Assembly: GCA_964577515.1 (NCBI GenBank) | Contig: CAZNZN010000006.1 | Location: forward strand, 1 to 34,290 | Source: UBA4124 sp964577515 | GTDB taxonomy: Bacteria > Patescibacteriota > Minisyncoccia > Phycocordibacterales > UBA9973 | Direction of reading: 5' to 3' | Length of the DNA stretch: 34,290 bases | Made by a program: the position numbers and the translations under genes | Notes under the pieces: model-generated | What the model saw: the letters and a program-made list of their open reading frames with translations, nothing else | Database searches by the model: none | Told to the model about the DNA's origin: nothing | Shown here: piece by piece, positions 23,555-31,232 of the stretch | Layout: each line of letters starts with the position of its first letter | Numbering within the stretch: position 1 is the first letter of the stretch

Positions 23555-24696
23555 TGAAACATCTCCGACTAGTATTTGCCGCATCGCTACTATTCTCTAT
23601 CCACACAGCACTCCTTGCCTATGCAAACTCAAGTATGCTCTCACAGTTTGCTCCCGCTCGGATAGTAAGTGTGGCGTACACTCTCGCCTCTATCCTCTCA
23701 ATAGTGCTCGTTATTAGTGCGCCAAGAATTCTCAAGCGTATCGGAAATAGAAAAACCACCACATGGACATTGCTGTTATCAATGTTTTTGCTGGGAAGCA
23801 TCAGTGTTGCAACAGGCAACACTGTTTTGGTGCTGTTTGTAGTGTATTTCTCTCTCAATGCGGTGGTACTCTACGGACTTGATATTTTTCTTGAACACTA
23901 CTCAAAAGCATCAAACACGGGAAACGTTCGAGGGCTTTATCTCGCCATGAGCAACATCGGTTGGGTTATAGCCCCTACAGTATCTGGGGTGCTCGAAACA
24001 CGCTATGGTTTTGGAGCACTCTACGCACTTGCTGCATGTATGGTAGCGTTCACTGCGCTTGTTGTATGGATTAGTCAACGAAAGTTTACCGACAAGCAGT
24101 ACAACAAGTCTCATTTTGACGATGGGTTTAAAGTACTACGACGCAACAAAAATATTCGCACTATTGCACTGCTTAACCTCATTCTGCAACTTTTTTTTGT
24201 GATGATGGTGATCTATAGCCCACTCTATCTAACAGGGGTTGTCGGTTTTTCTTGGAAAACACTTGGAATACTGCTAAGCATCATGCTTCTCCCTTTTGTA
24301 CTCTTCCCTTATCCAGCAGGGTATGTTGCTGATAAGTACCTTGGAGAAAAAGAGTTGTTGATTGGAGGATTCTTAATAAGTGCTGCAGCGACACTCTTTT
24401 TTGCACAAGTAGCAACAGTAAGTTTTGCATTTTTTGCACTAATACTTTTTACTAGCCGCGTCGGCGCAAGTATTGTAGAGGCCATGTGCGAAAGTTACTT
24501 CTTCAAACAAGTAACTGACGAAGACACTGCTACTATTAGTATTTATCGAAACATGCTTCCTGTAGCCTACACGGTAGGACCACTTATTGGGGCGCTCCTG
24601 TTTAGTATCGGCTCATATACGCTTGTTTTTTCTTGCACAGCAGGCATGCTTGTCATTGCAGCAATCATAAGTACGAGGCTCCGTGATAGCAAATAG
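23554..24696 (+). CDS. Major facilitator superfamily transporter
   Basis: The 380-residue protein is hydrophobic throughout, with about 12 predicted membrane helices in two halves split by a basic loop near residue 170-200 (SQRKFTDKQYNKS). Features consistent with MFS include the loop LKRIGNRKTTTW between helices 2 and 3, FPYPAGYVADKYLGEKELLI between helices 8 and 9 (a second-half motif A: G-x3-D-x4-G) and GALLFSIGSYTLVFS near the end. The substrate cannot be inferred. It starts 6 nt after the rnj stop and is the last gene of the plus-strand series, convergent with mutY. Confidence 0.85.
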   Translation: MKHLRLVFAASLLFSIHTALLAYANSSMLSQFAPARIVSVAYTLASILSIVLVISAPRILKRIGNRKTTTWTLLLSMFLLGSISVATGNTVLVLFVVYFSLNAVVLYGLDIFLEHYSKASNTGNVRGLYLAMSNIGWVIAPTVSGVLETRYGFGALYALAACMVAFTALVVWISQRKFTDKQYNKSHFDDGFKVLRRNKNIRTIALLNLILQLFFVMMVIYSPLYLTGVVGFSWKTLGILLSIMLLPFVLFPYPAGYVADKYLGEKELLIGGFLISAAATLFFAQVATVSFAFFALILFTSRVGASIVEAMCESYFFKQVTDEDTATISIYRNMLPVAYTVGPLIGALLFSIGSYTLVFSCTAGMLVIAAIISTRLRDSK

Positions 24697-24703
24697 TTGT
24701 GAT

Positions 24704-25510
24704 CTAGCGAAGCGCTAGTCTCCCTCGTTTCTCCATAATAAACCCTTCTTGTATAAGCGTATCAATAATTTGATGCACAGCCACACTGTACTGTTTTTCT
24801 AATTCGCCCCGTGTGCAAGAGCTCTTTACGAGGGTCTTTATGACAGCTCCTCGTAGTGCTCTTTTTGACCCCTTGAAGGGTGATTGTTTTTTGTACGTAC
24901 TACTTACTCTGTGTGTTTTAATACCTTGTTGTTTGAGATGTGTTCCATAGTCCATAAGTGCTGCATACCACAGACGTGGCGCAACACCTTTAGGAAACGT
25001 AGCTTTAACACACTCCAGGATTGCCTTGTCGGGGACTTTCTGAGCATTTTTAAAAAAGTGATAAATAAAGACTGTGCGGATATTTGTCTCTACAAAATAT
25101 TCTTCTATATTAAAAGCAAACGTTGCTACAGCACGAGCAGTATAAGGCCCCACACCAGGAAGTGATTCGAGTGTGGCAACGGCTGATGGAAATACTCCCC
25201 CAAAAGCTTCTCTGATGCGTTGTGCTGCCATATGAAGATGTTTTGCTCGACGGTTGTATCCAAGACCACTCCATAGTGAAAGTACCTCTGAAAGTGGTGC
25301 TTGAGCAAGAGTTTCTACTGAAGGAAATCTTTTGAGAAATGCTTTGTATTTAGGTACTACACGATCTACCTGTGTCTGTTGTAGCATAACCTCAGAGACA
25401 AGTATTTTGTAAGGATCTCTTGTCTGCCGCCAAGGAAGTGCATGCCTCCCGTGTTCTTTGTAGTATTTCTGTACAGTGGAAACAAAGGCTTTATGCTTTA
25501 CGTTTTGCAT
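24704..25510 (-). CDS. mutY: MutY-like adenine DNA glycosylase without Fe-S cluster
   Basis: The 268-residue protein starts at ATG 25510 (MQNVKHKAFV), inside the end of dedA. It belongs to the HhH-GPD superfamily: LPWRQTRDPYKILVSEVMLQ carries catalytic Glu40, GLGYNRRAKHLH matches MutY, and LPGVGPYTARAVATFAF (117-133) is the helix-hairpin-helix. MutY removes adenine paired with 8-oxoguanine. Two departures are clear: the LDGNVKRVL segment is FVETNIRTVF, with Glu141 where the catalytic Asp is expected, and the four C-terminal cluster cysteines are absent (only C167 and C232 remain). The usual C-terminal NUDIX-like domain is missing; the last 60 residues look like a winged helix. MutY is the best name, but base specificity is uncertain. 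Confidence 0.82.
   Translation of the reverse strand: MQNVKHKAFVSTVQKYYKEHGRHALPWRQTRDPYKILVSEVMLQQTQVDRVVPKYKAFLKRFPSVETLAQAPLSEVLSLWSGLGYNRRAKHLHMAAQRIREAFGGVFPSAVATLESLPGVGPYTARAVATFAFNIEEYFVETNIRTVFIYHFFKNAQKVPDKAILECVKATFPKGVAPRLWYAALMDYGTHLKQQGIKTHRVSSTYKKQSPFKGSKRALRGAVIKTLVKSSCTRGELEKQYSVAVHQIIDTLIQEGFIMEKRGRLALR
24714..24728. terminator. Short hairpin at the convergent MFS/mutY ends
   Basis: CTAGCG (24714-24719) and CGCTAG (24723-24728) form a perfect 6-bp stem with a 3-nt loop just inside the mutY 3' end. No T run follows on either strand. It could mark transcript ends between the convergent genes, but the case is weak. Confidence 0.3.
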
Positions 25511-26135
25511 GTGGAAGAAGAAGTATGGTGATAACAGAAAGCACTGCAAATAGCCCAAAGAGTAGGCCAACTTTTTGCAAGAAACCAACAGCGCCACTAA
25601 GTTCCCCTACTCGCCCTGTTGCCCAACCAATAGCCCCCATGTAAAGAGCGCGAACTGCAACACCAAGAAGTGTTGATAAAACGTATGAGCGGAAGTTCAT
25701 CCCAAGAAGCCCACAGACTGCAGAAACCACCGCACTTGGAAGGAGCGGAACAAAGCGTAGTGTTGTCACAAACCAAAACGTATGCTTATTTTTTGCAAAT
25801 CGCTCTCGCACATGTTGAACACTACTGTAGCGAATAAAAAACCATTTACCATATTTACGTAGTGCTATATCTCCTCCGTAGAGTGCAATAAAATACACAG
25901 GAAGTGATCCTATTGCGACACCAAACGCAGCAGGGACAACTATAACCCCAAAGAGTTTCAGTACCCCTATTAGTGAAAACGGAGTGGTCCCCATCAAGAA
26001 AATCCCTGCACCAGCTTGCACGAGCGACGACGGGATCGGGACAATCACCTCCTCCAAAATAGACCCCCAAAACACCCCTATAGGGCCCAGAGAAACGATG
26101 ATGTGCTCTAAATACTGTGCGATGGTGGTAAGCAT
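25491..26135 (-). CDS. DedA-family membrane protein (SNARE-associated Golgi/VTT domain)
   Basis: The 214-residue integral membrane protein has about five hydrophobic segments. Family signatures are the amphipathic entrance GSILEEVIVPIPSSLVQAGA, with the acidic residues typical of DedA, GSLPVYFIALYGG, and TLRFVPLLPSAVVSAVCGLL with the conserved arginine. DedA/VTT proteins are implicated in lipid scrambling, including undecaprenyl-phosphate recycling, and in proton-dependent envelope homeostasis. Its last 20 bases overlap mutY in another frame, suggesting coupled translation. An extended -10 promoter lies directly upstream. Confidence 0.92.
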   Translation of the reverse strand: MLTTIAQYLEHIIVSLGPIGVFWGSILEEVIVPIPSSLVQAGAGIFLMGTTPFSLIGVLKLFGVIVVPAAFGVAIGSLPVYFIALYGGDIALRKYGKWFFIRYSSVQHVRERFAKNKHTFWFVTTLRFVPLLPSAVVSAVCGLLGMNFRSYVLSTLLGVAVRALYMGAIGWATGRVGELSGAVGFLQKVGLLFGLFAVLSVITILLLPHAKRKA

Positions 26136-26145
26136 GTACTGAGAG

Positions 26146-26154
26146 AGTATAGCA
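26146..26154 (-). promoter_or_regulatory. Extended -10 promoter of dedA-mutY (TGCTATACT)
   Basis: On the minus strand TG, C, then TATACT (26151-26146) forms an extended -10 element. Ten nucleotides separate it from the dedA ATG at 26135, giving a leader of about 4 nt. No convincing -35 is present. Confidence 0.55.
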
Positions 26155-26219
26155 GAAGAAACAAAAAGAGGTGCTCCTACGCTTTAATGGCCGCAAGGAA
26201 CGATGTTAGGACAAAAGTA

Positions 26220-26248
26220 TTGACATATCTTAAATAAGTTTATATAGT
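26220..26248 (+). promoter_or_regulatory. Promoter of the stand-alone receiver gene (TTGACA-17-TATAGT)
   Basis: TTGACA (26220-26225) and TATAGT (26243-26248) are separated by 17 bp. The expected start near 26255 gives a leader of about 10 nt before the ATG at 26265. No ribosome-binding site lies in that leader. Confidence 0.85.
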
Positions 26249-26264
26249 TTTTCAAAACAGCTCT

Positions 26265-26639
26265 ATGCAGAAATTTAAAATTTTATATCTAGATGATACG
26301 CCTAACAGTTCAATTGTGTTCAGGTTTGAACATCTATTTTCTCCTCCTGTCGATATTACCGTTGTTACAAACATCACTTGGGCACTTGAAGAAATGAGAA
26401 GTAATGACCCTTTTGATGTAATTATTTCAGATGGCCAATTAACTGAAGGAGACACCGGTATTATCTTTTATACTCAAATCAAAGACGTATTCCGGGGAAA
26501 CTTCATATTATTCTCTGCTTCTGATGAAATAATAAAGATCGGCGAAGAACTTGGAATCGAGATAGTACCAAAAGGTGACAGCGACTTTCTTTTTGAAACA
26601 GTCAAAGAGATTTTAGAATTAAAGATTAGTGCAAATTAA
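26265..26639 (+). CDS. Stand-alone CheY-like receiver-domain protein
   Basis: The 124-residue protein is a single response-regulator receiver fold without an output domain. Visible elements are KILYLDDTP (acidic pocket), FDVIISDGQL (phospho-acceptor Asp), FILFSASDE (switch Ser) and IVPKGDSDFLFETVKEIL (conserved Lys and last helix). It should be phosphorylated by a histidine kinase and signal through protein contact, or act as a phosphate sink. No kinase lies in the window. The pattern IxDG(S/Q)L followed by KGD is shared with the frameshifted receiver gene near 14400-14876, so the two may be distant paralogues. It is a single-gene transcript with its own promoter and terminator. Base composition is slightly more AT-rich than the neighbours. 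Confidence 0.85.
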   Translation: MQKFKILYLDDTPNSSIVFRFEHLFSPPVDITVVTNITWALEEMRSNDPFDVIISDGQLTEGDTGIIFYTQIKDVFRGNFILFSASDEIIKIGEELGIEIVPKGDSDFLFETVKEILELKISAN

Positions 26640-26645
26640 TTACAC

Positions 26646-26676
26646 ATAGTTCCGAAGCAATTCGGGCTATTTTTTT
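26646..26676 (+). terminator. Intrinsic terminator of the receiver gene
   Basis: ATAGTTCCGAA (26646-26656), loop GCAA, TTCGGGCTAT (26661-26670), then six T. The stem has one bulged T and a G-T pair. It ends just before the 3' end of the oppositely oriented tRNA-Gln gene. Confidence 0.8.
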
Positions 26677-26681
26677 ATTTG

Positions 26682-26752
26682 CTGCCCGACAGGGACTCGA
26701 ACCCCAATTTACGGTGCCAGAAACCGGCGTCCTACCATTAGACGATCGGGCA
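26682..26752 (-). tRNA. tRNA-Gln (anticodon CTG)
   Basis: The minus strand folds into a full cloverleaf. The acceptor is TGCCCGA/TCGGGCA, the D arm GTCT-AATGGTA-GGAC, the anticodon loop TTCTGGC on a stem with four pairs, and the T loop TTCGAGT. The anticodon CTG reads CAG codons. Identity elements for glutamine are visible: a weak first pair U1-A72 and G73. The CCA end is not encoded (GCAAAT follows). The anticodon stem has a C27-U43 mismatch. Confidence 0.9.
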
Positions 26753-26769
26753 AATGATCGTGCTCGCAT

Positions 26770-26798
26770 ACTATAGCGAAAAATACCTTTTTATTCAA
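26770..26798 (-). promoter_or_regulatory. tRNA-Gln promoter (TTGAAT-17-TATAGT)
   Basis: On the minus strand TTGAAT (26798-26793) overlaps the pyrD stop region, and TATAGT (26775-26770) follows after 17 bp. The start near 26763 is 11 nt before the mature tRNA 5' end. The tRNA can thus be made independently of the pyrD operon. Confidence 0.7.
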
Positions 26799-27915
26799 CC
26801 AGTGCCGCTCCTACCGCTTCAGCAACATTCGTATAGCCATCTTTTTTCAGTAGTCGTACTAACCCTTCGTTTATCTCCCCTACAAGCTGTGGACCCCGAT
26901 ACACCATCCCTGTGATGAGCTGGACCAAGTCTGCCCCTGCTTGTATCTTTGTATACGCATCTTGCGCGTTAAAGACTCCCCCTACCCCTACTATCACAAA
27001 ACGGTTGTTATATGTTTTCCGTGCGTACGCAATCAGATCGTTTGCACCTTGTTCTGTGGGTTTCCCACTGAAGTTCCCTACTCCTGCTTGTGCCACTTCA
27101 CATGCGTCAAATGCTTTGTTTGTTCTATCTTTTGCGAGATTGGAAATGATAAGCCCTTTGATAAAAGTATAAGGAACCGCTACATCAACAAGCGCTCTAA
27201 AGGCTTCGTGGGTACGCTCAAGAGGAAGCTTTACACATACAGGACGTTCTATGCCAAGCAAAGCAAGTGCATCAAGCACCATACGAAACCCCTCTGGCGA
27301 CGCTATCTGTGTTGGGAGATTTTGAATATTGTGCAAGTTGGGACAGCTGATATTGAGTTCAAAATAATCAAACGTATCATAGTCATCTGCAAGTGCAAAC
27401 CCTTTTACAATATCTTCTACCATTACCTCAAATGAGCCATATGGTTTGTTGGTCGCTCCAATGCTGACACCTCGAAGCGCTCCACTCGTACGCGCTCCAA
27501 GTGTTGGAAGAACAGTAGTAATACTTCTATTCTTAAATCCTTTATTTACCAAAAGGGCTTTTGATTTTGGAAGACGAGCAAGCATTGGTGGAGGGTTCCC
27601 ATCGTACGCACCATAGGTAAGTGTCCCAACAGTATGAAAACCAAACCCTATTTCAGGGAGTATGTTTACAAGGTCAGCATTATAATCAAACCCTGCAGCA
27701 AGCCCTATGGGAGTTACTACTGATCGCCCAAAAACGTTTTGAGAAAGCATTGGGTGTTGATACCTCCACAAACATCCCACTATTGCACGAGAAAATCTAT
27801 AACGCCCCAAAAGTTTCCCTTTTTTGAGAAACCATTCATGGACACGATCTGCCGGAAAACGAAACAATACTGGTTTGACCAGTACTCTATATAAAAATCC
27901 TGTGAATGCTCGCAT
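26791..27915 (-). CDS. pyrD: Dihydroorotate dehydrogenase, class-2-like
   Basis: The 374-residue flavoprotein oxidises dihydroorotate to orotate in pyrimidine synthesis. The N-terminal 60 residues (RVLVKPVLFRFPADRVHEWF) match the membrane-associating helices of class 2 quinone-linked enzymes. FMN-site motifs are IGLAAGFDYNADL, NKGFKNRS and FVIVGVGGVFNAQDAYTKIQ with AGADLVQLITGMVYRGP. The active-site loop reads ELNISCPN, placing Cys191 where class 2 enzymes carry Ser; Cys is typical of class 1. K229 (CVKLP) follows. It lies 31 bp after pyrG, so two pyrimidine genes are adjacent, though no other pyr genes are in the window. The start at 27915 gives a family-like N-terminus. Confidence 0.93.
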   Translation of the reverse strand: MRAFTGFLYRVLVKPVLFRFPADRVHEWFLKKGKLLGRYRFSRAIVGCLWRYQHPMLSQNVFGRSVVTPIGLAAGFDYNADLVNILPEIGFGFHTVGTLTYGAYDGNPPPMLARLPKSKALLVNKGFKNRSITTVLPTLGARTSGALRGVSIGATNKPYGSFEVMVEDIVKGFALADDYDTFDYFELNISCPNLHNIQNLPTQIASPEGFRMVLDALALLGIERPVCVKLPLERTHEAFRALVDVAVPYTFIKGLIISNLAKDRTNKAFDACEVAQAGVGNFSGKPTEQGANDLIAYARKTYNNRFVIVGVGGVFNAQDAYTKIQAGADLVQLITGMVYRGPQLVGEINEGLVRLLKKDGYTNVAEAVGAALVE

Positions 27916-27946
27916 TACACCAAGCAGTATACACCTCTTAGGAGCG

Positions 27947-29608
27947 CTATGCTTTTTTATTTTTATAGTCTATAGCGGCTTGCACAAAACCATTGAAAAG
28001 CGGATGAGGTGCAAGTGGTCTCGCCTGAAACTCTGGATGAAACTGTGAACCAACAAAAAACGGGTGCATTTCTTTTGGAAGTTCCATGATCTCCATAAGC
28101 GTCCCGTCAGGAGAAACACCTGAAAAGACAACCCCCGCATCTTGTAGTCGTTCGATGAAAAGTGGGTTTACTTCATAACGATGACGATGCCGTTCATATA
28201 TCGTCTCTGACTTATACAAATCACGCGCGATACTTCCACGCTTGAGACGTGCTTCATAGGTTCCTAAACGCATGCTTCCTCCGTAGTGTTCTTTTTTCAT
28301 AAGTTCACGTTGTGCATCCATAATGTCGATAACGCATGCGCTACTTTTTGGAGTTATCTCTCGAGATGTAGCATCTTTTATCTTTGCCAAATGGCGAGCA
28401 CACTCTATCACTGCAAGCTGCATCCCATAACAAAGTCCAAGATACGGTATTTTGTGTTTGCGGACGTATTCGATGGCAAGAATCTTCCCCTCTATACCAC
28501 GACTACCGAACCCGCCAGGGACCAACACTCCGTGATATGCAGAAAGTTTTTTTACCGCTTTTGGATCTTGTTCAAATTCGATAGCGTTTACCCAATCAAT
28601 CACGGGCTTTTTCCCCTCTTTATACGCTGAATATTTTATAGCCTCAATCACTGATATGTATGAATCAGAGAGCGTAAATGCGCCTGTTTCAAAATATTTC
28701 CCGACAATAGCAATACGCACCTCATCTGTTGCAGTGTGGATCGTATCTACCATTTTTTTCCATGCAAGACGCTCCGTAGACGCTTTTTTGGGAAGTGAGA
28801 TATGCAGAAGTTTTGCAATACGCTCTACAAGTCCTTCTTTTTGAAAATTGAGAGGTATGTCATAGATACTACTAACATCAGGAGCTGCAATTACTTGCTC
28901 TTTTGGAACGTTACAGAAAAAAGAGAGCTTTTCTTTTCGTTTTTCATCAAGAGACTCTGTCGAACGAGCAATAATAATATCCGGTTGTATCCCTGAAGCG
29001 TTGAGGGTACGGACTGAGTGCTGGGTTGGTTTTGTTTTCATCTCTCCTATTTTTGAAGGGGTCGGGAGATATGACACCATCACAAACATGACATTTTCCG
29101 GTCGACGAAGCTTAAGCATGCGGGCCGCTTCAAGAAAAAGAATGTTCTCGTACTCTCCAACAGTCCCTCCTATTTCAATCACGACCACTTCTGCCGCTGC
29201 ATTTTTCTGCGCTGTTTCTATGCGTTCGACTATTTCTAGAGGGATATGCGGGACGACTTGCACACAGGCTCCTTTGTACTTGAGTGAACGCTCTTTTTCA
29301 ATCACACTCTGGTAGACGCGCCCTGTAGTCATATAGTTACTACGAGTCAAATCAACGTTCAAAAAACGCTCATAGTTCCCCATGTCTTGATCACATTCAT
29401 CACCGTCTTTGGTCACGAAAACTTCTCCATGTTCAGTAGGATTCATTGTCCCGGCATCTACATTCACATACGGATCTATTTTAATAGCGGTGACAGCGAC
29501 TCCCGCATCTTGCAGCATCTTTGCCAAAGAGGAGGCAGTTACCCCTTTTCCGACTCCGGAAATGACACCACCAACAACGAAGATGTACTTAGGGGTTATT
29601 TTTTTCAT
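27947..29608 (-). CDS. pyrG: CTP synthase
   Basis: The 553-residue enzyme converts UTP to CTP using ATP and glutamine. The N-terminal synthetase domain starts with KYIFVVGGVISGVGKGVTAS (P-loop) and includes IKIDPYVNVDAGTMNPTEHG and VVIEIGGTVGEYEN. The C-terminal class I glutamine amidotransferase has PGGFGSRG, the nucleophile in LGLCYGMQLA and the His-Glu pair in SQFHPEFQARP. Length and motifs are complete. Its ATG overlaps the ftsX TGA by one base (TGATG), indicating coupled translation, and pyrD follows. Confidence 0.98.
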   Translation of the reverse strand: MKKITPKYIFVVGGVISGVGKGVTASSLAKMLQDAGVAVTAIKIDPYVNVDAGTMNPTEHGEVFVTKDGDECDQDMGNYERFLNVDLTRSNYMTTGRVYQSVIEKERSLKYKGACVQVVPHIPLEIVERIETAQKNAAAEVVVIEIGGTVGEYENILFLEAARMLKLRRPENVMFVMVSYLPTPSKIGEMKTKPTQHSVRTLNASGIQPDIIIARSTESLDEKRKEKLSFFCNVPKEQVIAAPDVSSIYDIPLNFQKEGLVERIAKLLHISLPKKASTERLAWKKMVDTIHTATDEVRIAIVGKYFETGAFTLSDSYISVIEAIKYSAYKEGKKPVIDWVNAIEFEQDPKAVKKLSAYHGVLVPGGFGSRGIEGKILAIEYVRKHKIPYLGLCYGMQLAVIECARHLAKIKDATSREITPKSSACVIDIMDAQRELMKKEHYGGSMRLGTYEARLKRGSIARDLYKSETIYERHRHRYEVNPLFIERLQDAGVVFSGVSPDGTLMEIMELPKEMHPFFVGSQFHPEFQARPLAPHPLFNGFVQAAIDYKNKKA

Positions 29609-30531
29609 CAGACGTTTAGGTACTTACGAATAGCGAGCATACTAGAGATAGCTCCAAGAACAACAGCGATAACCAAAACCATTCCTCCGATAGAGAAGAG
29701 ATGCGTAACGTAGTAATGATACAAATTGATAGGAAGAAGTCCGTCAACAGCACGTGTGATTACATAGGTTATAGGAAGGAAAAGCACGAGTGTGACAATC
29801 CATGCAAAAATTCCATAGAGCACCCCTTCAACAATAAACGGTCCTCGAACATATGAGCCGCTAGCCCCCACCAAACGCATCACTCCTATTTCCTCTCGTA
29901 CCATATAAATAGTAAGGCGGACAGTGGTAAACATAATGACAATAGAAATAAGCGCAAGAACGATAGTCACCACAAAACCACTCTCTCGCACACCGGCGAT
30001 AAGATTGTTGAGCTTTTCAATAACAATCTTGTTTTGTGCAAAGTTAATACGTTCAATGATCTGTGCACTTTCTCGCGCAACATCACTATCCCCCTCAAGA
30101 AGACGAGAGATTGCCTCATATTGCGCAGAGTCTTTTGCTTTTACACGAATAGACCCCCCAAAAGGATTATCCCCGAGTTCGTCGAGTGCTTGTAGTGTAA
30201 GATAGTCGTCAGCGTGACGTTCTCGGAATTGCATTGCTTCTTCATCAGCAGAGACGTACTCAACGGAACGCACTTCAGGGATTGCTTCGAGTGTTTTCTT
30301 CAAATCAAGAATTTTTTCCTCTGGAGCATCAATAGTAAAGTAGACGGAAATATCCACACGATCTTGTAATGCAAAAATAAGTGATGAGAGTGACGCATTG
30401 AGCAAGAAAAGTGCAGTAATAACAGAAAGAGTGATAGTTGTTACCAACACAGAGGCGTACGAAACAAGCCCGTTTCTCTTGAAATTAGTCCACCCGCTTT
30501 TTATTACTCGTTTTACGGTTATCCAAAACAT
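29608..30531 (-). CDS. ftsX: Cell division protein FtsX
   Basis: The 307-residue membrane protein is the permease-like half of FtsEX, which transmits ATP hydrolysis by FtsE to cell wall hydrolases at the septum. It begins with a short cytoplasmic helix, then membrane helix 1 (about 27-48), a large extracytoplasmic domain (about 50-175, SVYFTIDAPEEKI and onward) and three further helices (about 185-205, 230-255, 275-300). VREEIGVMRLVGASGSYVRG is the conserved cytoplasmic loop. It starts 6 nt after the ftsE stop; a TATAAT across that stop could be coincidental. It ends in TGA, shared with pyrG. Confidence 0.96.
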   Translation of the reverse strand: MFWITVKRVIKSGWTNFKRNGLVSYASVLVTTITLSVITALFLLNASLSSLIFALQDRVDISVYFTIDAPEEKILDLKKTLEAIPEVRSVEYVSADEEAMQFRERHADDYLTLQALDELGDNPFGGSIRVKAKDSAQYEAISRLLEGDSDVARESAQIIERINFAQNKIVIEKLNNLIAGVRESGFVVTIVLALISIVIMFTTVRLTIYMVREEIGVMRLVGASGSYVRGPFIVEGVLYGIFAWIVTLVLFLPITYVITRAVDGLLPINLYHYYVTHLFSIGGMVLVIAVVLGAISSMLAIRKYLNV

Positions 30532-30537
30532 ACTTTA

Positions 30538-31218
30538 TTATATCGCACCTTTCGGTCGGCGCTCATCCCCTATAACACGACCCTTCTCCATAGTAACAAT
30601 CCTACTTCCCACAGCATCGATGAGCTGTTTATCGTGAGTAGTGAGAATGACCGTTGTTCCGAGGTCATTTATTTTTTTCAAAATGTGAATCACTTCCGCT
30701 GTGTTCGTACTATCAAGGTTCCCTGTCGGCTCATCAGCAATCAATACTTCTGGTTGATTGATAATCGCACGAGCGATAGCAAGACGCTGTTTTTCTCCTC
30801 CAGAAAGTTGCCCTGGGAAGTGGTACATACGTTCTTGAAGGTCCACAAGCTGTAACACATGTGGGACATCTGAAATGATTTCTTCGTCAGTTTTTCCTGC
30901 AGCCTCCATAGCAAAGGCAATATTTTCATATGCAGTTTTGTTAGGGAGAAGTCGAAACTCCTGAAAAACTGTTCCGATACGACGACGAAGTCCTGTGATC
31001 TGAGCGGTAGAGAACATATTGATATCAACATTCTCAAAAAGCACCGTTCCTTCAGTAGGCTCTTCTTCTGCGAGTAACAGTTTTGTGAGTGTTGTTTTTC
31101 CTGCGCCAGAAAGCCCCACGAGAGTGATAAACTCGCCTTTTTCAATTTCTAAATTGACATTTTCAAGCGCGACGGCACCGTTTGGGTACACCATCGAAAC
31201 ATTTACGAATTTGATCAT
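30538..31218 (-). CDS. ftsE: Cell division ATP-binding protein FtsE
   Basis: The 226-residue ABC ATPase pairs with FtsX. Motifs are complete: Walker A GLSGAGKTT (35-43), Q-loop FQEFRLLPNKTAYEN, signature LSGGEKQRLAIARA, Walker B VLIADEPTGNLD and the switch TTHDKQL. It follows prfB by 14 nt. A perfect -10 hexamer TATAAT (31237-31232) overlaps the prfB stop, so an additional internal promoter is possible, although the -35 match (TTTCAT, 17 bp) is poor. Confidence 0.97.
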   Translation of the reverse strand: MIKFVNVSMVYPNGAVALENVNLEIEKGEFITLVGLSGAGKTTLTKLLLAEEEPTEGTVLFENVDINMFSTAQITGLRRRIGTVFQEFRLLPNKTAYENIAFAMEAAGKTDEEIISDVPHVLQLVDLQERMYHFPGQLSGGEKQRLAIARAIINQPEVLIADEPTGNLDSTNTAEVIHILKKINDLGTTVILTTHDKQLIDAVGSRIVTMEKGRVIGDERRPKGAI

Positions 31219-31232
31219 AACAACAGCTAATA

